Origin: Helichrysum umbraculigerum
Taxonomy: Eukaryota; Streptophyta; Magnoliopsida; Asterales; Asteraceae
Length of the DNA: 64,000 bases
Reading direction: 5' to 3'
Assembly (NCBI GenBank): GCA_949592205.1
Contig: CATIUR010000003.1
Coordinates: 80,938,501-81,002,500, forward strand
Shown: one piece after another, positions 46,821 through 58,510 of the stretch
How positions within the stretch are numbered: position 1 is the first letter of the stretch
How the letters are laid out: each line of letters starts with the position of its first letter
Translations under genes and position numbers: made by a program
The notes under the pieces: model-generated
Told to the model about the DNA's origin: nothing
The model's database searches: none
What the model saw: only the letters and a program-made list of their open reading frames with translations

Positions 46821-49674
46821 TCATAATGTAGCCTTAGTCAAACGTTTGAAAAGTTGAGGATATTTCTTGCGCATTTCATCCTCGCGTTCCCAGGTGAACT
46901 CTGTGCCTCGTTTCGAGTTCCATCGAACTTTGACAAGTTTAATTCGACTGTTTCAGAGCTTTTGCGTTTTCGTGTCCATTACCTCGAGCGGTTCCTCCAC
47001 AAAATGAAGTTTTGGGTCAATAAAGACTTCGTCGTGAGGGATGATTAAGGTTTTGTCGGACGGACACTTTTTGAGATTACTAACATGAAAAGTGTCGTGA
47101 ATGCTACTAAGCTCTTGTGGTAATTTAAGTTTATAAGCGACAGGACCAATCCTCGCAAGGATTTCGAAAGGTCCGATATAACGCGGATTCAGTTTCCCTC
47201 GTTTTCCAAATCGTACTATTCCTTTCCAAGGCGATACTTTGAGTAGGACTTTGTCACCTACTTGAAACTCTAAAGGTTTCCGTCTGTTGTCGGCATAACT
47301 CTTTTGTCTGTCTCGTGCTGCTTTCAATCGGTTAAGTACTTGAGAAATCTTGTATGTTGTTTCTTGAATTAATTCAGGGCCTGATAATTGTCTGTCATCT
47401 ATTTCTGCCCAACAAAGTGGTGATCGGCATTTGCGTCCGTACAATGCTTCAAATGGAGCCATTTGTATGCTAGTGTGATAACTATTGTTGTAGGAAAATT
47501 CTGCTAAAGGTAAATGAGTATCCCAATTACCTCCAAAGTCTATCACACATGCTCGCAGCAAGTCCTCAAGCGTTTGTATCATTCTCTCACTTTGACCATC
47601 AGTTTGAGGATGGTAGGCAGTACTCATGTCGAGTCTAGTTCCCAATGCTTGTTGCAATGTTTGCCAGAAGCGAGATGTGAAACGTGCATCTCTATCAGAT
47701 ATGATGGATAATGGGATTCCATGTCTAGAAACTACCTCTTTTATGTAGATTTTAGCCAGTTTTTCCATCTTATCCGTTTCTTTGATGGCTAGGAAATGAG
47801 CTGACTTTGTCAGTCGATCGACAATCACCCATATGGTGTCCATTCCAGATGTCGTTTTTGGTAAGTTTGTGATGAAGTCCATAGTAATCTGTTCCCATTT
47901 CCATTGTGGCATTTCAGGTTGTTGCAAAAGTCCTGAAGGTTTTTGGTATTCAACCTTGACTTTTGCACAGGTCAAACATTTGCTAACATAAGTTGCAATA
48001 TCTCGTTTCATGCCAGGCCACCAATAGAAACCTTTCAAATCGTGGTACATTTTGTCTGCACCAGGATGAATCGAATAGTTAGATTTATGAGCTTCATCCA
48101 ATATTAGAGTTCGCAACTCTTCTACGCATGGAATCCAGATTCTGTTCATTAAGTACAACACTCCGTTGTCTTTAGTTTCGAGTTGTTTTTCCATCCCTTT
48201 TAAGGATTCATCTTTCAAACGTTCCGGAGTGAAGGCAATTTGTTGCGCGTCTTGAATTTGTGAAATGAGATTCGAGTGAATAGTCAATCCCAAAGCTCGA
48301 ACTCTGCGCGGTTTAATTCGTTCCTTACGACTCAAGGCATCCGCTAACATTAGCTTTGCCCGGATGATACTTGATTTCACAGTCGTAATCGTTCAACAGT
48401 TCGACCCAACGTTGTTGTCGCATGTTAAGTTCCTTCTGATCAAATATATGTTGAAGGCTTTTATGATCAGTGTAAATCGTACACTTGGTACCGTACAGAT
48501 AATGTCTCCAAATCTTGAGTGCAAAAATAACTGCTCCCAACTCCAAGTCATGAGTAGTATAGTTTTTCTCGTGCACTTTCAGTTGACGTGATGCATAAGC
48601 AATGACCTTATCATTTCGCATCAGCACGCAACCTAGTCCCTGATGTGAAGCATCACAGTAGACAACAAAGTTATCTACTCCTTCTGGCAGTGATAGAATA
48701 GGTGCAGTGCTCAATTTCTGTTTAAGTAATTGGAAAGCGTATTCTTGTTTTTCGCCCCACTCAAACTTCTTGTCTTTTTGAGTTAGGGTGGTGAGAGGCA
48801 AGGCTATCTTTGAAAAATTTTCGATAAATCTTCGATAATAGCCGGCTAAGCCAAGAAATTGTCGTATTTCAGTGGGAGTTTTCGGTGCTTCCCAGTTTTT
48901 GATTGCCTCAATTTTGGATGGGTCCACATGGATTCCTTTATCAATTATCAGATGACCAAGGAAATGAACCTCTCGCATCCAAAATTCACATTTAGAGAAT
49001 TTTGCATAAAGCTTCTCTTTTTCTAGAAGTTCCAAAATCTTCTTCAGATGTTGCTCATGATCCTCCTTTGTTTTAGAGTATATCAGGATATCGTCAATAA
49101 ACACTATGACGAACTTATCAAGATAGGGTTTGCATACTCTGTTCATGAGATCCATGAATACAGCAGGAGCGTTAGTCAAACCGAAAGGCATGACTAGAAA
49201 CTCATAATGCCCGTAACGAGTCCTAAAGGCAGTCTTGGGTATATCCTCCTCTCGTACCTTCAGTTGATGGTATCCAGATCGTAAGTCAATTTTTGAATAG
49301 TAACTTGACCCTTGCAGCTGGTCGAACAAGTCATCAATGCGTGGTAACGGATATCGGTTCTTGATAGTTACTTTGTTAAGTTCCCGATAATCGATACACA
49401 TTCTCATTGATCCATCCTTCTTCTTTACAAAAAGAACTGGAGCTCCCCATGGCGAAAAGCTCGGTCGAATGAATCCTAAATCCAACAGTTCTTGTAACTG
49501 TGCAGACAGCTCCTGCATTTCAGATGGAGCTAGACGATATGGTGCACGTGCAATAAGTGCAGCTCCAGGTACCAAATCGATATGAAACTCGACCTGTCGT
49601 GGGGGTGGTAATCCTGGTAATTCGTCAGGAAACACTCCCGGGTAGTCACGTACAATAGGTATATCATCTATATG
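46821..49674 (-). pseudogene. E5 RT-RNase H-integrase-chromodomain
   Basis: The frame continues the protease after TGA at 49675-49677. RT has MCIDYRELNKV and FIDDILIYS; RNase H has YCDASHQGLGCVL and YTDHKSLQHIF. A 2-nt loss near 48346 ends the first frame at 48325, and integrase continues in another frame from about 48350. That part has YSIHPGADKMYHD, CLTCAKVK, the intact core SDRDARFTSRFW, and TDGQSERMIQTLEDLLRA. A further frameshift near 46955 puts the chromodomain-type tail (RWNSKRGTEFTWEREDEM, ending at 46821) in a third frame. It is close to E3, so each shows where the other is damaged. Confidence 0.93.
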
Positions 49675-50442
49675 TCACTCCTTTGGTTTCTTTTCAACAA
49701 CGTGGACCAAAAATGCTTGATAACCTTTTCGTAGATATTTATTTGCTTTCATGCTCGTAATCGTCTTCACTGCACGATTACTCTTTTCTCCTCGTACAAT
49801 CAATATTTCTCCAGTCGATAATGGTAGACGTACAACTTTTTCGTAACAGATGATCTCCGCAAGGTTTGGTGACAACCAATCCATACCAACTACAATATCG
49901 AAGCTCCCTAGTTCTACCGGTAGTAAGTCTATTTTGAAAGGATGGCCCTCCAACATTAAGGTACATCCTGGTACTATTTCTCCTGATTCAATCAACTTAC
50001 CATCGGCTAGCTCTACAGTGTATTTGTTATCTAGTTTAAGGGATTCGATCTCTAATAGTGGTCTAAACTCAGTGGACACAAAACTTAAATCAACACCAGA
50101 ATCAAACAACACAGAAGCAAAATGGTTGTTTACTAGAAACGTACCAGTGACTGTGTTTGGATCCTGACGTGCTTCTGGCGCTCCTATCATGAACGCACGT
50201 CCATGAGCTGGTTGGTTGTTGTTGTTGACTCGGTTATTGTTGTTACCACGATTATTATCATTGTTGTTGCGGTTGTTGGAATTGTTGTTGTTGCGATTCT
50301 GATTATTCTGATTGTTGTTGTTGAAGTTTTGGTTGTTAAGTTTGGGGCATCGGTTCCGATAGTGTCTCATATCACCACATTCAAAACAACCCTGATTCTG
50401 ACGTTCATTGTTTGCACGAGGGGGAGGCTTGATCCTACTGAA
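49675..50442 (-). pseudogene. E5 zinc knuckle and aspartic protease
   Basis: After an in-frame TAA (50443-50445) the frame has a second zinc knuckle (CFECGDMRHYRNRC), an Asn/Gln-rich spacer of about 40 residues encoded by AAC/AAT runs, and the protease active site LFDSGVDLSFVS. The usual Ala after D-S-G is Val here, where E3 keeps Ala. It ends at TGA 49675-49677. Plus-strand frames such as 50203-50481 (Val/Ile-rich) are shadows of the Asn run. Confidence 0.9.
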
Positions 50443-51453
50443 TTAGGTCTTGTGACCCCATCCCTTGCGGTTATTACATAATATACACTCACCCTCGTGG
50501 TGCCTACTACACTTATTACACTTGGGTTTGTTGCCCAAGTATGACTTAGGTTCCATAGTAGTGGCAGCATAAGACTTTGGATTCTCCGAATTCTTATTGT
50601 TTGTTTGACCATGACGGTCACTTCCTCCGCCGTTCCACTTACGCTTCGTACCTCCAGAACTACCAGCATCAGTATTGCTTGGTTCACCTTTTCCTGATGC
50701 AGCCTTCTTGATCAAAGTTCCCATCCTGACCGCATCGTCGGTCAGACTTTGTGCCAAGTTAACTGCACTTCTGAAAGTATCCGGTTTGGATGATGTTTCC
50801 ATGCTCCGGATTTGTGGTGCTAAACCCCAAATGTATCGCTCAATGCGTTTGGCTTCGGGAGTCACCATGTGTGGCACTAAACGTGCTAACTCTTGAAACC
50901 TGGTGGTATACCCTGTGACATCAGCTCCTGTCATCTTGATATCCCACAACTTAGTCTCAATCTTTTGCAGTTCGCTGCGGGGACAAAACTCTTCCAACAC
51001 CAAAATTTTCAATTCTTCCCATGACAAAGCATATGCTGATGGTCGCCCAAGGGTTTGAACTTGAGCATTCCACCATGTCAATGCCTTATCAGCCAAGGTA
51101 CAGGTGGCATATTTCACCCTAGTACCAGGTGAACAGTTGCTAATGTCAAGTACTGACTCCATCTTTTCAATCCAATGCACAATTCCAATAGCACCTTCGG
51201 TACCACGAAAAGTGCTCGGTTTACAAGCCAAGAATGTCTTGTAAGAACATCCTCGCTGGCCATCTTCTGAATTCACATCAGTATTAACTGGGTCAGTATT
51301 TCGGCTACCACTTCCCCTGTCATTGCGAGTTGCTTCGTACTGAGCAATGGCTGCAGCTACATGTCGGTTAATTGTCTCTTCCATTGTCTCAGCAGCGGCA
51401 GGAGGAGTAGTTTCTCTCTCACTGTTTCTGGTACTTCTAAGTTTGGGTGGCAT
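50443..51453 (-). pseudogene. E5 Gag
   Basis: ATG at 51453 opens a 336-codon frame typical of chromovirus Gag. The capsid domain carries CKPSTFRGTEGAIGIVHWIE, then YATCTLADKALTWWNAQV and LEEFCPRSELQKIE. A Lys/Gly-rich spacer leads to a first Cys-rich finger (CNKCSRHHEGEC). It stops at TAA 50443-50445, where E3 has a sense codon in the same context. Gag forms the virus-like particle that houses reverse transcription. It is essentially complete except for this stop. Confidence 0.92.
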
Positions 51454-51699
51454 GATTCCGTTCTATCACACACAAATAAACACTAGTCAACATCTAATAT
51501 ACCAAACACTGATAATAAACCAATCCAATCTTATATTACATCTTCAATCAAACCATTTTTACAATTTTTATTCAATACACTATAAAATCTCTCAAACCAA
51601 ACAAAAGCATTACACACAATGTGATGGGACTTTCTATATGCCCATCAGTTGACAATCTTCAAACCAATACAAAGTATACACAAACCACCGTACATAAGT

Positions 51700-52494
51700 C
51701 TAACTGGAATAGGGAAAGTACAACCCTACAGCCGTTATCAACACGGTCATCATCAAACTAACTCCAGCTATGACTCCCGCTACGGTTGCACGTCTCTCTA
51801 ACATGGTCACATGTACTCGTGTAGCATCAGCTGACACTCTATCTACAACCGTATGAGTTTCAATAGAACCAAGACGTCCATAGATAGAGGTCACATCCCC
51901 ATTCAGACGGGATGCGTCGTTCTGCAACTCTCTAATATTTCTTCGAGTACCTTGATGCATCTCAAGGATAGTGCGGGTCACAGCAACTAATGTAGGGATA
52001 GTGATATCCAGAGGCTCACCGGTCAGTGGTAGGGATGATGGTGCATGTGAGGACTCTCCAACCTCATAAGTAGATGGAATTTCCTCTAGTGATCTCCACC
52101 GTCTCAGTATGTGAGGCATCCAATCTAAATGAGTAGGTCTAAGCCTCATAGGTGGTGGCTCTTCAGGTGAAGTTTCTGTCTCAGTCATCGGTGTCTTATC
52201 TCGTGGCGCAAGTGGTCCTATAGGAAAATCTCTAACACACATCCTAGGTGTCATTCTTAGTATAGGTCCGCGAGAAGTTTCGGCGAACGGTTGGAGAATA
52301 CCAGTAGTAGTAGTAGAAGGTACAGTGGCAGGAGGGGCCATAGATACTGTGGGCGGTGCTTCCTGCTCATTATTAGTGTCTGCCATAGGGTGACCAGATG
52401 GGTTCCCATGTGCTGAAGTATCACTGCTCGAATCGCTACACTCTGTCGGCTCCTCGTCTGAGTCGTAAAGGTATATCGGATTTTGTCTAGACAT
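51700..52494 (-). CDS. E5 ORF upstream of gag with a C-terminal membrane-anchor-like segment
   Basis: An intact 264-residue ORF lies between the primer site and gag, in the same sense, 246 nt before the gag ATG. The N-terminal 60 residues are Ser/Asp/Glu/Pro-rich. A middle part has RPTHLDWMPHILRRWRSLEE. Residues about 170-235 are helical and could coil (HQGTRRNIRELQNDASRLNG). The C-terminus has about 20 hydrophobic residues, VAGVIAGVSLMMTVLITAVG, then a short tail. That is a tail-anchor layout. Chromoviruses normally start with gag, and I do not recognise this family. E3 has lost this region by deletion, so its conservation cannot be judged here. It is open although gag-pol is broken. Confidence 0.7.
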   Translation of the reverse strand: MSRQNPIYLYDSDEEPTECSDSSSDTSAHGNPSGHPMADTNNEQEAPPTVSMAPPATVPSTTTTGILQPFAETSRGPILRMTPRMCVRDFPIGPLAPRDKTPMTETETSPEEPPPMRLRPTHLDWMPHILRRWRSLEEIPSTYEVGESSHAPSSLPLTGEPLDITIPTLVAVTRTILEMHQGTRRNIRELQNDASRLNGDVTSIYGRLGSIETHTVVDRVSADATRVHVTMLERRATVAGVIAGVSLMMTVLITAVGLYFPYSS

Positions 52495-52633
52495 GCTGAA
52501 GCAAAAGAATTCATGTGTGACATGTCATGTGTATGCAAATGAATGAATGTATGAATGCAAAAGTGTTCTAGCCAAGGCTATAGTCTAGGTCTCTAAGGTT
52601 TCAAGTCACTTAAAGATTTCTAGTTCGCTATAA

Positions 52634-52651
52634 CCAATGGCTCTGATACCA
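52634..52651 (-). other. E5 primer binding site, initiator tRNA-Met
   Basis: Minus-strand TGGTATCAGAGCCATTGG lies 4 nt inside the 5' LTR. It is the standard initiator-Met site of Tekay elements. Confidence 0.95.
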
Positions 52652-54011
52652 AGTCTGTCACACCCCGCCAAACGGTAATCTACAATCACTGTGAGTTGTT
52701 TGCGGAAGCTGATGACGTGACGGGGCGTGAGCAGTTTGTAAATGAATATACGTACATTCATTCTCAGAGCATATGATTATCACAAACATAATGTATTAAG
52801 ATGCCAAGTTTAAAAGTTATTACAAAAGATTACAACTTAGAAAGTGGTAATAGTAAAAGCATAGTCTGAAAACATTTGTTTTATTTATTACACACTTTAA
52901 AAGTAGACTTCATAAGTATGACTGCAATGTGTGCAGTGATACAAAGGAAATCTCAAAAGTCACACACACACAATATGGCATCCTAATAAGTCCAGGGTAG
53001 TCCATCCTGAAATGCATGCAGTTCTTACGTACGTTGCTAATTCCCTGAAAAACATAGAGAAAACGTCAACAAAATTGTTGAGTGAATTCACAGGTTTGTA
53101 TAAGTTGTGTCATAAACTAACTCGTTTATACATTGTTGAATAGTTGTAGTATAGGAAACACAAGTTTCACCAATTTAGGAAAAACATTTCCTTATAGTAA
53201 CAGTTTGTAGGAAACACAAGTTATTTTCAAATATAAATAACATTTCCAAATCATAGTAGTAATTTGTTTGGTAGGAAACACAGGTTAATCTAACTAAAGA
53301 TCAACATTTCCAAAATAGTTGTCGTAGGAACTTACTTCCTAAATAATAGTTTTGTGGGAAATACTGAGACTGTGATCCCTCGGGAGGTGAGCTAAACCTC
53401 GCGAGTTAAAGTAACACGACGTAACCCTATAACCAAACCACGACCAATCAATATGTTGTTTGCCTAACGGACATGTAAGTATACGCTCCAAAACTGTGGG
53501 AGGGTCATCACGGCGATAGTACTATCCGTACACTCAGTGGCTAGAGTCACCTAGCTAATGGTTACAGTCTGCATAACATAAGTGCTTTTATGCACACATT
53601 GTAAGTCTGGATCCGTACTAGGATTCGTTGTCTAGTTCCCAAAATAATGTGAAAATGTTATTTCAATAATCATACATTTGTATAAAAGCATTAAAGCATT
53701 TATATAATTTGCTGCATGTGTTCACATGCAGTTTCTATGTTTGTCACCCCTATTTTCAAAAGCATAAAACATTTAAAAGAGGGGCTGTGAACTCACAGTA
53801 GTTTGCTCGGTGTGAATGCTAGCAGAAAACGATGTCGCCCAAGGTATGTTAACCTATATATAAAAATATATTAACATAAGTATTTGACAGTTTGTCAACT
53901 TATATTAATTATCTAACTCTTTTGAAGAAATTATTGATTTCTTAAATTGTATTAGTCGTTGGTGACGATTTTCATAAGTTCGTTTGTTATTGTTAACAAT
54001 TATTGATTATG

Positions 54012-54070
<59 letters not shown>

Positions 54071-54333
54071 TATCGTTTGTTAAGTTATATATATATATAT
54101 ATAAATTAGTCGTTATATTTATATATTTATAAATATATTATTGTTTCAGTCAATAAATTTTACTCAAATTTATTTAGTCCATTTTTATATCAAACACATT
54201 TATTTGACCCAAAATGTTCACGTACTTTTGGTTATATTGTTCGTATTAAATATTTTTATGTTTAGCATTTGTAAAAAAAAAAAAAAAAAAAAAAAATTAA
54301 AATAAAAATATAAACAGAAAAACATGTTTCAAT

Positions 54334-54679
54334 TAGGATTTGATCTTGTGACCTATAGTTTCAACCAAGTAAGTTAACCATTTAGGCTAACACCCATTTT
54401 GTTAAATATTGCTTGGTATATATATATAATAAGAATTTATAAAAAAAATATATAAAGAAAACAGGTCAGAGGGGACTCAAACCCATGACCTTTGGACACT
54501 AAATACATGCCCCAAACCACTAGGCTGTTACCTTGTTTTGGTTTTTAAATTGCATATATATTCTTTATATGATATTAATGAGTTGTTGATCAAAATATTG
54601 GAATAAAAAGGAAGGGTCACGGGGCTCGAACCCTTGACCTTGAGATCCTAAACCATGCGCTTAACCATCCCATCTACTT
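54334..54679 (-). repeat. Three tandem tRNA-like modules in E5 5' LTR
   Basis: The same three modules as at 44991-45336, with few changes (54334-54391, 54467-54529, 54614-54679). They are not independent evidence, since the LTRs are copies. Confidence 0.6.
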
Positions 54680-54846
54680 GTTATCCGGGTTTTAAATTTC
54701 CAAAATTATTATTTATATTAACTTTGCAATGTTTGTCTTGTTATTTCTTCACAGACTCTCGATCAAATGCAAACATCAAACAGTTTTAACTCTTTAATCT
54801 CGACATACATATCAATATAATCTTCATGTTTATCAATTTCTTATGA

Positions 54847-54847
54847 C

Positions 54848-54899
<52 letters not shown>

Positions 54900-54915
54900 G
54901 TATATACATATATAC

Positions 54916-54991
<76 letters not shown>

Positions 54992-55142
54992 GTATATATA
55001 TATACACATATACACATATGTATATATATATACACATATATATATACACATATATATATATACACATATGTATATATGTATATACATATGTATATATATA
55101 TATACATATGTATATATGTATATACATATGTGTATCTATATA

Positions 55143-55184
<42 letters not shown>

Positions 55185-55187
55185 CAC
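54847..55187. repeat. Complex TA / CACATATG microsatellite
   Basis: TA runs interspersed with CACATATG units, about 340 bp; the 3' LTR has only about 44 bp at the same place. Confidence 0.95.
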
Positions 55188-56413
55188 GCATGTATATGTA
55201 GGTATATATATATACTCTTGCTTTCTTTGTTATGGTTAGTTTCATATGTATATGTATATATATACACCTTCGGCCGTGTATATATATGTATATCTACAGT
55301 CGTGATTTTGCTAGCATATATACAAAAACAAGTTTACATGTATTGCGTTTATATAAACTCTAAGATACATATATAAATACATGAAGATTTGAGATAAGAA
55401 TCCTCACAGTGAGATGATACGAGGTTGATGATGAATACTTTGATGATTCAATGATGATGGTGATGAATACTTGAAATGATCCTTACTTCTTCATGTTATT
55501 GTTGTTGATGTTTGTGTTGTGTGATTTGAATGAGCCGAGAGAAAGTTAGAGAATGTAAAGTTTAAGATGATGATAATGGATTAATATGAATTGTATAAGA
55601 TGAATTCTGTGTTCCAAAATTATAAGGATTAAATATGTTAGTGCAATTAGAAAAAATTCCAAGTTGTTTAGTGAACAATAATTGAATTGATAGTGTAGTA
55701 TTAATAAACTAAAAGCAACGATATGATCTTCATTATGTTTGCCATTTTAAAAAGAAATATTATTCAATTTATAGTATATATTTTTTTTAAAAAACATCCA
55801 TTAGTTTAGTGGATAATAATTGATATGTTAGTGTGTAATTAAAAAAATCAAAAGTGAAGATATCTATCACCATATTGTTTGCCAACTTTCAAGTTTTTAA
55901 TATTTTATTTAATTGTATTAATTGTTGGGTTTTTAACCCATTAATTTCGGATAAGGGTATAATTTGTGCAATATAAAATTTAAGATTTTATATTTTCATT
56001 TTGTAGATGTTCTCCAGTTTCGTTATTTAAATTTAGAATAATGAAATTTTTCATTATTTTAGACTGTTGTACAGTTTGTCCATTTTAAACTTTCTGAGTG
56101 ACCAAAACGTATTTAAAACACAATATTATTTCGTTTTAAAAATTTTCTCACATATTATTTATGTTAAATAATATTTCGATATGGATTTGAGACATTTTCT
56201 AAGATGTTTTTCGGAGACATATTTCGCTAACCTTTACTTATTATTTATGTAATTATAATAATTACAACTTTTGTAATACTATTTGTATTATTATTTTGGA
56301 CTTTGCTAGACTTATTTCACATCCAAAGTTTTTGTTAAAATTTTTGTAGGGAAATTAGCATAAGAAATGCACATGCTTAAGTATAAATATACCTAATTTT
56401 GCGAATTGTCACA

Positions 56414-57689
56414 GGTTGAACATCAAAAATCTGACGAGGATCCGGAAGATGTACAGAACCAACAGACTGACGACGACGGCGGCGTTGAGAAGATGGTTGA
56501 TAATCTTTATCTGTCGGATCATCACTGCCGTGAGCCCGCTTTCCAGTGTTCTTGGGAACATAACGACGTCCCTGTGCTAGACGACGCTGAATCCTTTTGA
56601 ACCGTTGTGGATTCGAGCGTCTGATAATCTCGATTTTAGAAGGATGCGGAAGAGCACCCTCAGAATCAGATGGAGTCGGACCGCCATCGTCCGCTTCTGC
56701 AGTCTCAGAAGCAGCTGAATCATCAGAAGAAGAACCCTCGATTGTATCATGTGAACCTATATCAACATGAGCATCTTCAACTCGCTGAAAATTCTCAACC
56801 TGTTGAAACACATCATCCTCTTCTTCACCTTCAGCCTGGACAGGAATATTCACGAACTGTTCCTGTGGTTGCTGCTGAGGGACAGGATCCATATACTGAG
56901 GATCTGGAGGCGGTACGTAATTTGCATCAACAATGGCACCAAAAAGTGGAACTTCTTTACATGCCTGAACCCCCTTTTCCAACGCAGAACAAACAGCAAA
57001 AATCCTATTCATCATTGGGGCTATCTCCAAAGTATCTTCCACATCACCCTGAGCTGCAAGTGTTGGATGATGGCGATTGATATTGAGCTGAATAAAACGG
57101 GGATATAACAACCATTTCTTATTCCCAGCATTTGCGTTGTCTACCATAGCCTTGAAAATGAAACCTGAATAGTTGAATTGCTTATTGTAGACCAAAGCAA
57201 GCATAGCAGAAGCTAGACTCCTGCTCATCCATTCCGTAACTGCCTTCCTATTTTTCAAACAAACGATGAATATATGCATCAAGTATCTCCAAACCCGCGT
57301 AAGCTTTGCTTTACGGTATTGATCGACGGGAATCCCAGGATATCCAAGTCTTTGCATTGCCCCAGCTATAAAGTTCGGATCAAAACTGACAGGCATATTC
57401 GGTTGATCGTTCAGCTATAAAAGTTCCCAAATACTCTGCTCAGTGATAATAATCTCAGTTCCTTGAACCGTAGAAAGCAAACGAGTAGCGTTGTTCTCAG
57501 TAACGACGCGAGCGTTTTTCCAGAAAGGTACAATAAGATTCTTGAACGCGACTGTATTATCTGCAATAGCATGATATACCCTTAAACGGCGTAAAAATGC
57601 AATCATTGGTCGAAAAGGCGCCGCCTTATCCAATGTATCATCTAAAAATGCAGCCGTATTATGGCGAGCTTCAAATGCTAGAACCACAG
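56414..57689 (-). pseudogene. C1 envelope-like ORF, N-terminal part
   Basis: The frame follows an acceptor-like TTGCTTCTGTTCTTCAG ending at 57690. It carries APFRPMIAFLRRLRVYHAI and STVQGTEIIITEQSIWELL, then TAG at 57415-57417. The same frame continues after the stop with FDPNFIAGAMQRLGYPG, KLTRVWRYLMHIFIVCLKNR and KKWLLYPRFIQLNINRHHP. A Pro/Gln and acidic stretch follows, then a basic region (QRFKRIQRRLAQGRRYVPK). At 56414 it meets E5 and continues at 43317. This class of ORF follows pol in Sirevirus-like elements; I recall similar ones from Asteraceae. Function is unknown. No ATG precedes the conserved part, which supports splicing. Plus-strand frames (56670-57080, 56767-57108) are shadows. 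Confidence 0.7.
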
Positions 57690-58510
57690 CTGAAGAACAG
57701 AAGCAAATAGCAACTCGAACCACATTAGCACAAAAGTATCACATTTTATTAAAAATGTCAAACATTTCCTGGATTGAGCGACGTTGTCACTAACGTTGCA
57801 AATCAGATAGCGACGTTGTAAGGTCATTGCATGAAATCAGAAATAAATATAAAGAGACGTTAACCTTGACGTCGCAAAAAATATGAGCGACGTTAACGGG
57901 GACGTCGCATTTTGCAATTAATTGTGAATTTAATCACTTTTGTAAAAAATTACGACGTTGTGACTGTTGTCGGCAATGACGTCGCAGATAAGTGCGACGT
58001 TGGCAACGACGTCGCAGTCAACGTCGCACTGACGAACATTCATCCCCAACCCAGAAACCCTAAGTTACAAATTTGGGGTTTTTCGAAAACAAACACATCA
58101 CAAGGTGCGGTTAACAAAGGTGATCACAAAAACATAAATTATACTATGTTAATCACACGCTTACACATCTAATTTAACCCAAAACCGAAACTCCTAAAAC
58201 CGTAATACACATATAACGATTTAAGCAAATATACACGGTGGAAGAGGTTAAAAGTAGTACCTAAGTGTGCGGAGTAGTGAGGAGAACAAGAAAATGCAAA
58301 TGAATCACAACGTAAGCCTTTTATGAACGAGATCGAACGAAAAATACTTGAAATTGCGTCGTCGCAGGTGTTGTCACACGTAACGTCGCAGAGAATAGTT
58401 TGAATAGTGTAACTTATGACGTCGCGATTGAAACTATATATAGTCTAACCTTAAAATGCGACGTAGTGGGTGACGTCGCAAGCGACAACAACAATGACGT
58501 CGCAGAACAC
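57690..58510 (-). repeat. Dispersed ACGTCGCA/ACGTTGCA motifs between C1 pol and envelope-like ORF
   Basis: GACGTCGCA or its variants occur about a dozen times, for example near 57870, 57910, 57980, 58010, 58020, 58390, 58420, 58470 and 58500. GACGTC is itself a palindrome. No gene is seen. The same motif forms a denser array in the solo LTR (37983-38245) and occurs in the C1 LTR. Confidence 0.7.

Larger units (their letters stand above)
43318..56413 (-). mobile_element. E5: Tekay-type chromovirus, minus strand, full length
   Basis: It is bounded by TGTCACACCCC at 43318 and GAATTGTCACA at 56413, with GGTTG at 43313-43317 and 56414-56418. LTRs are 43318-46781 (3') and 52656-56413 (5'). The primer site matches initiator tRNA-Met. 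The coding order on the minus strand is an upstream ORF (52494-51700), then gag, PR, RT, RH, INT and a chromodomain. The LTRs are very similar apart from microsatellites, so the insertion is young. Two in-frame stops and two frameshifts disable gag-pol. Confidence 0.95.
52656..56413 (-). repeat. E5 5' LTR
   Basis: A 3758-bp partner of 43318-46781. The extra length is mostly microsatellite: a TA run at 54016-54065, a complex TA/CACATATG region at 54847-55187, and an A-run at 54274-54297. The many Tyr/Ile-rich frames at 54786-55376 on both strands are artefacts of this repeat. Confidence 0.95.

Noticed and set aside
50203..50481. Val/Ile-rich plus-strand ORF that could pass for a membrane protein
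   Set aside because: It is the reverse of the Asn-rich AAC repeats between zinc knuckle and protease in E5.
54786..55376. Several long Tyr/Ile-rich reading frames on both strands
   Set aside because: They are translations of the TA/CACATATG microsatellite and occur in all frames.
41868..57723. A genuine host gene split by a transposon
   Set aside because: The ORF follows copia RNase H in the same sense, precedes a polypurine tract and LTR, and resembles the third ORF of Sirevirus-like elements.
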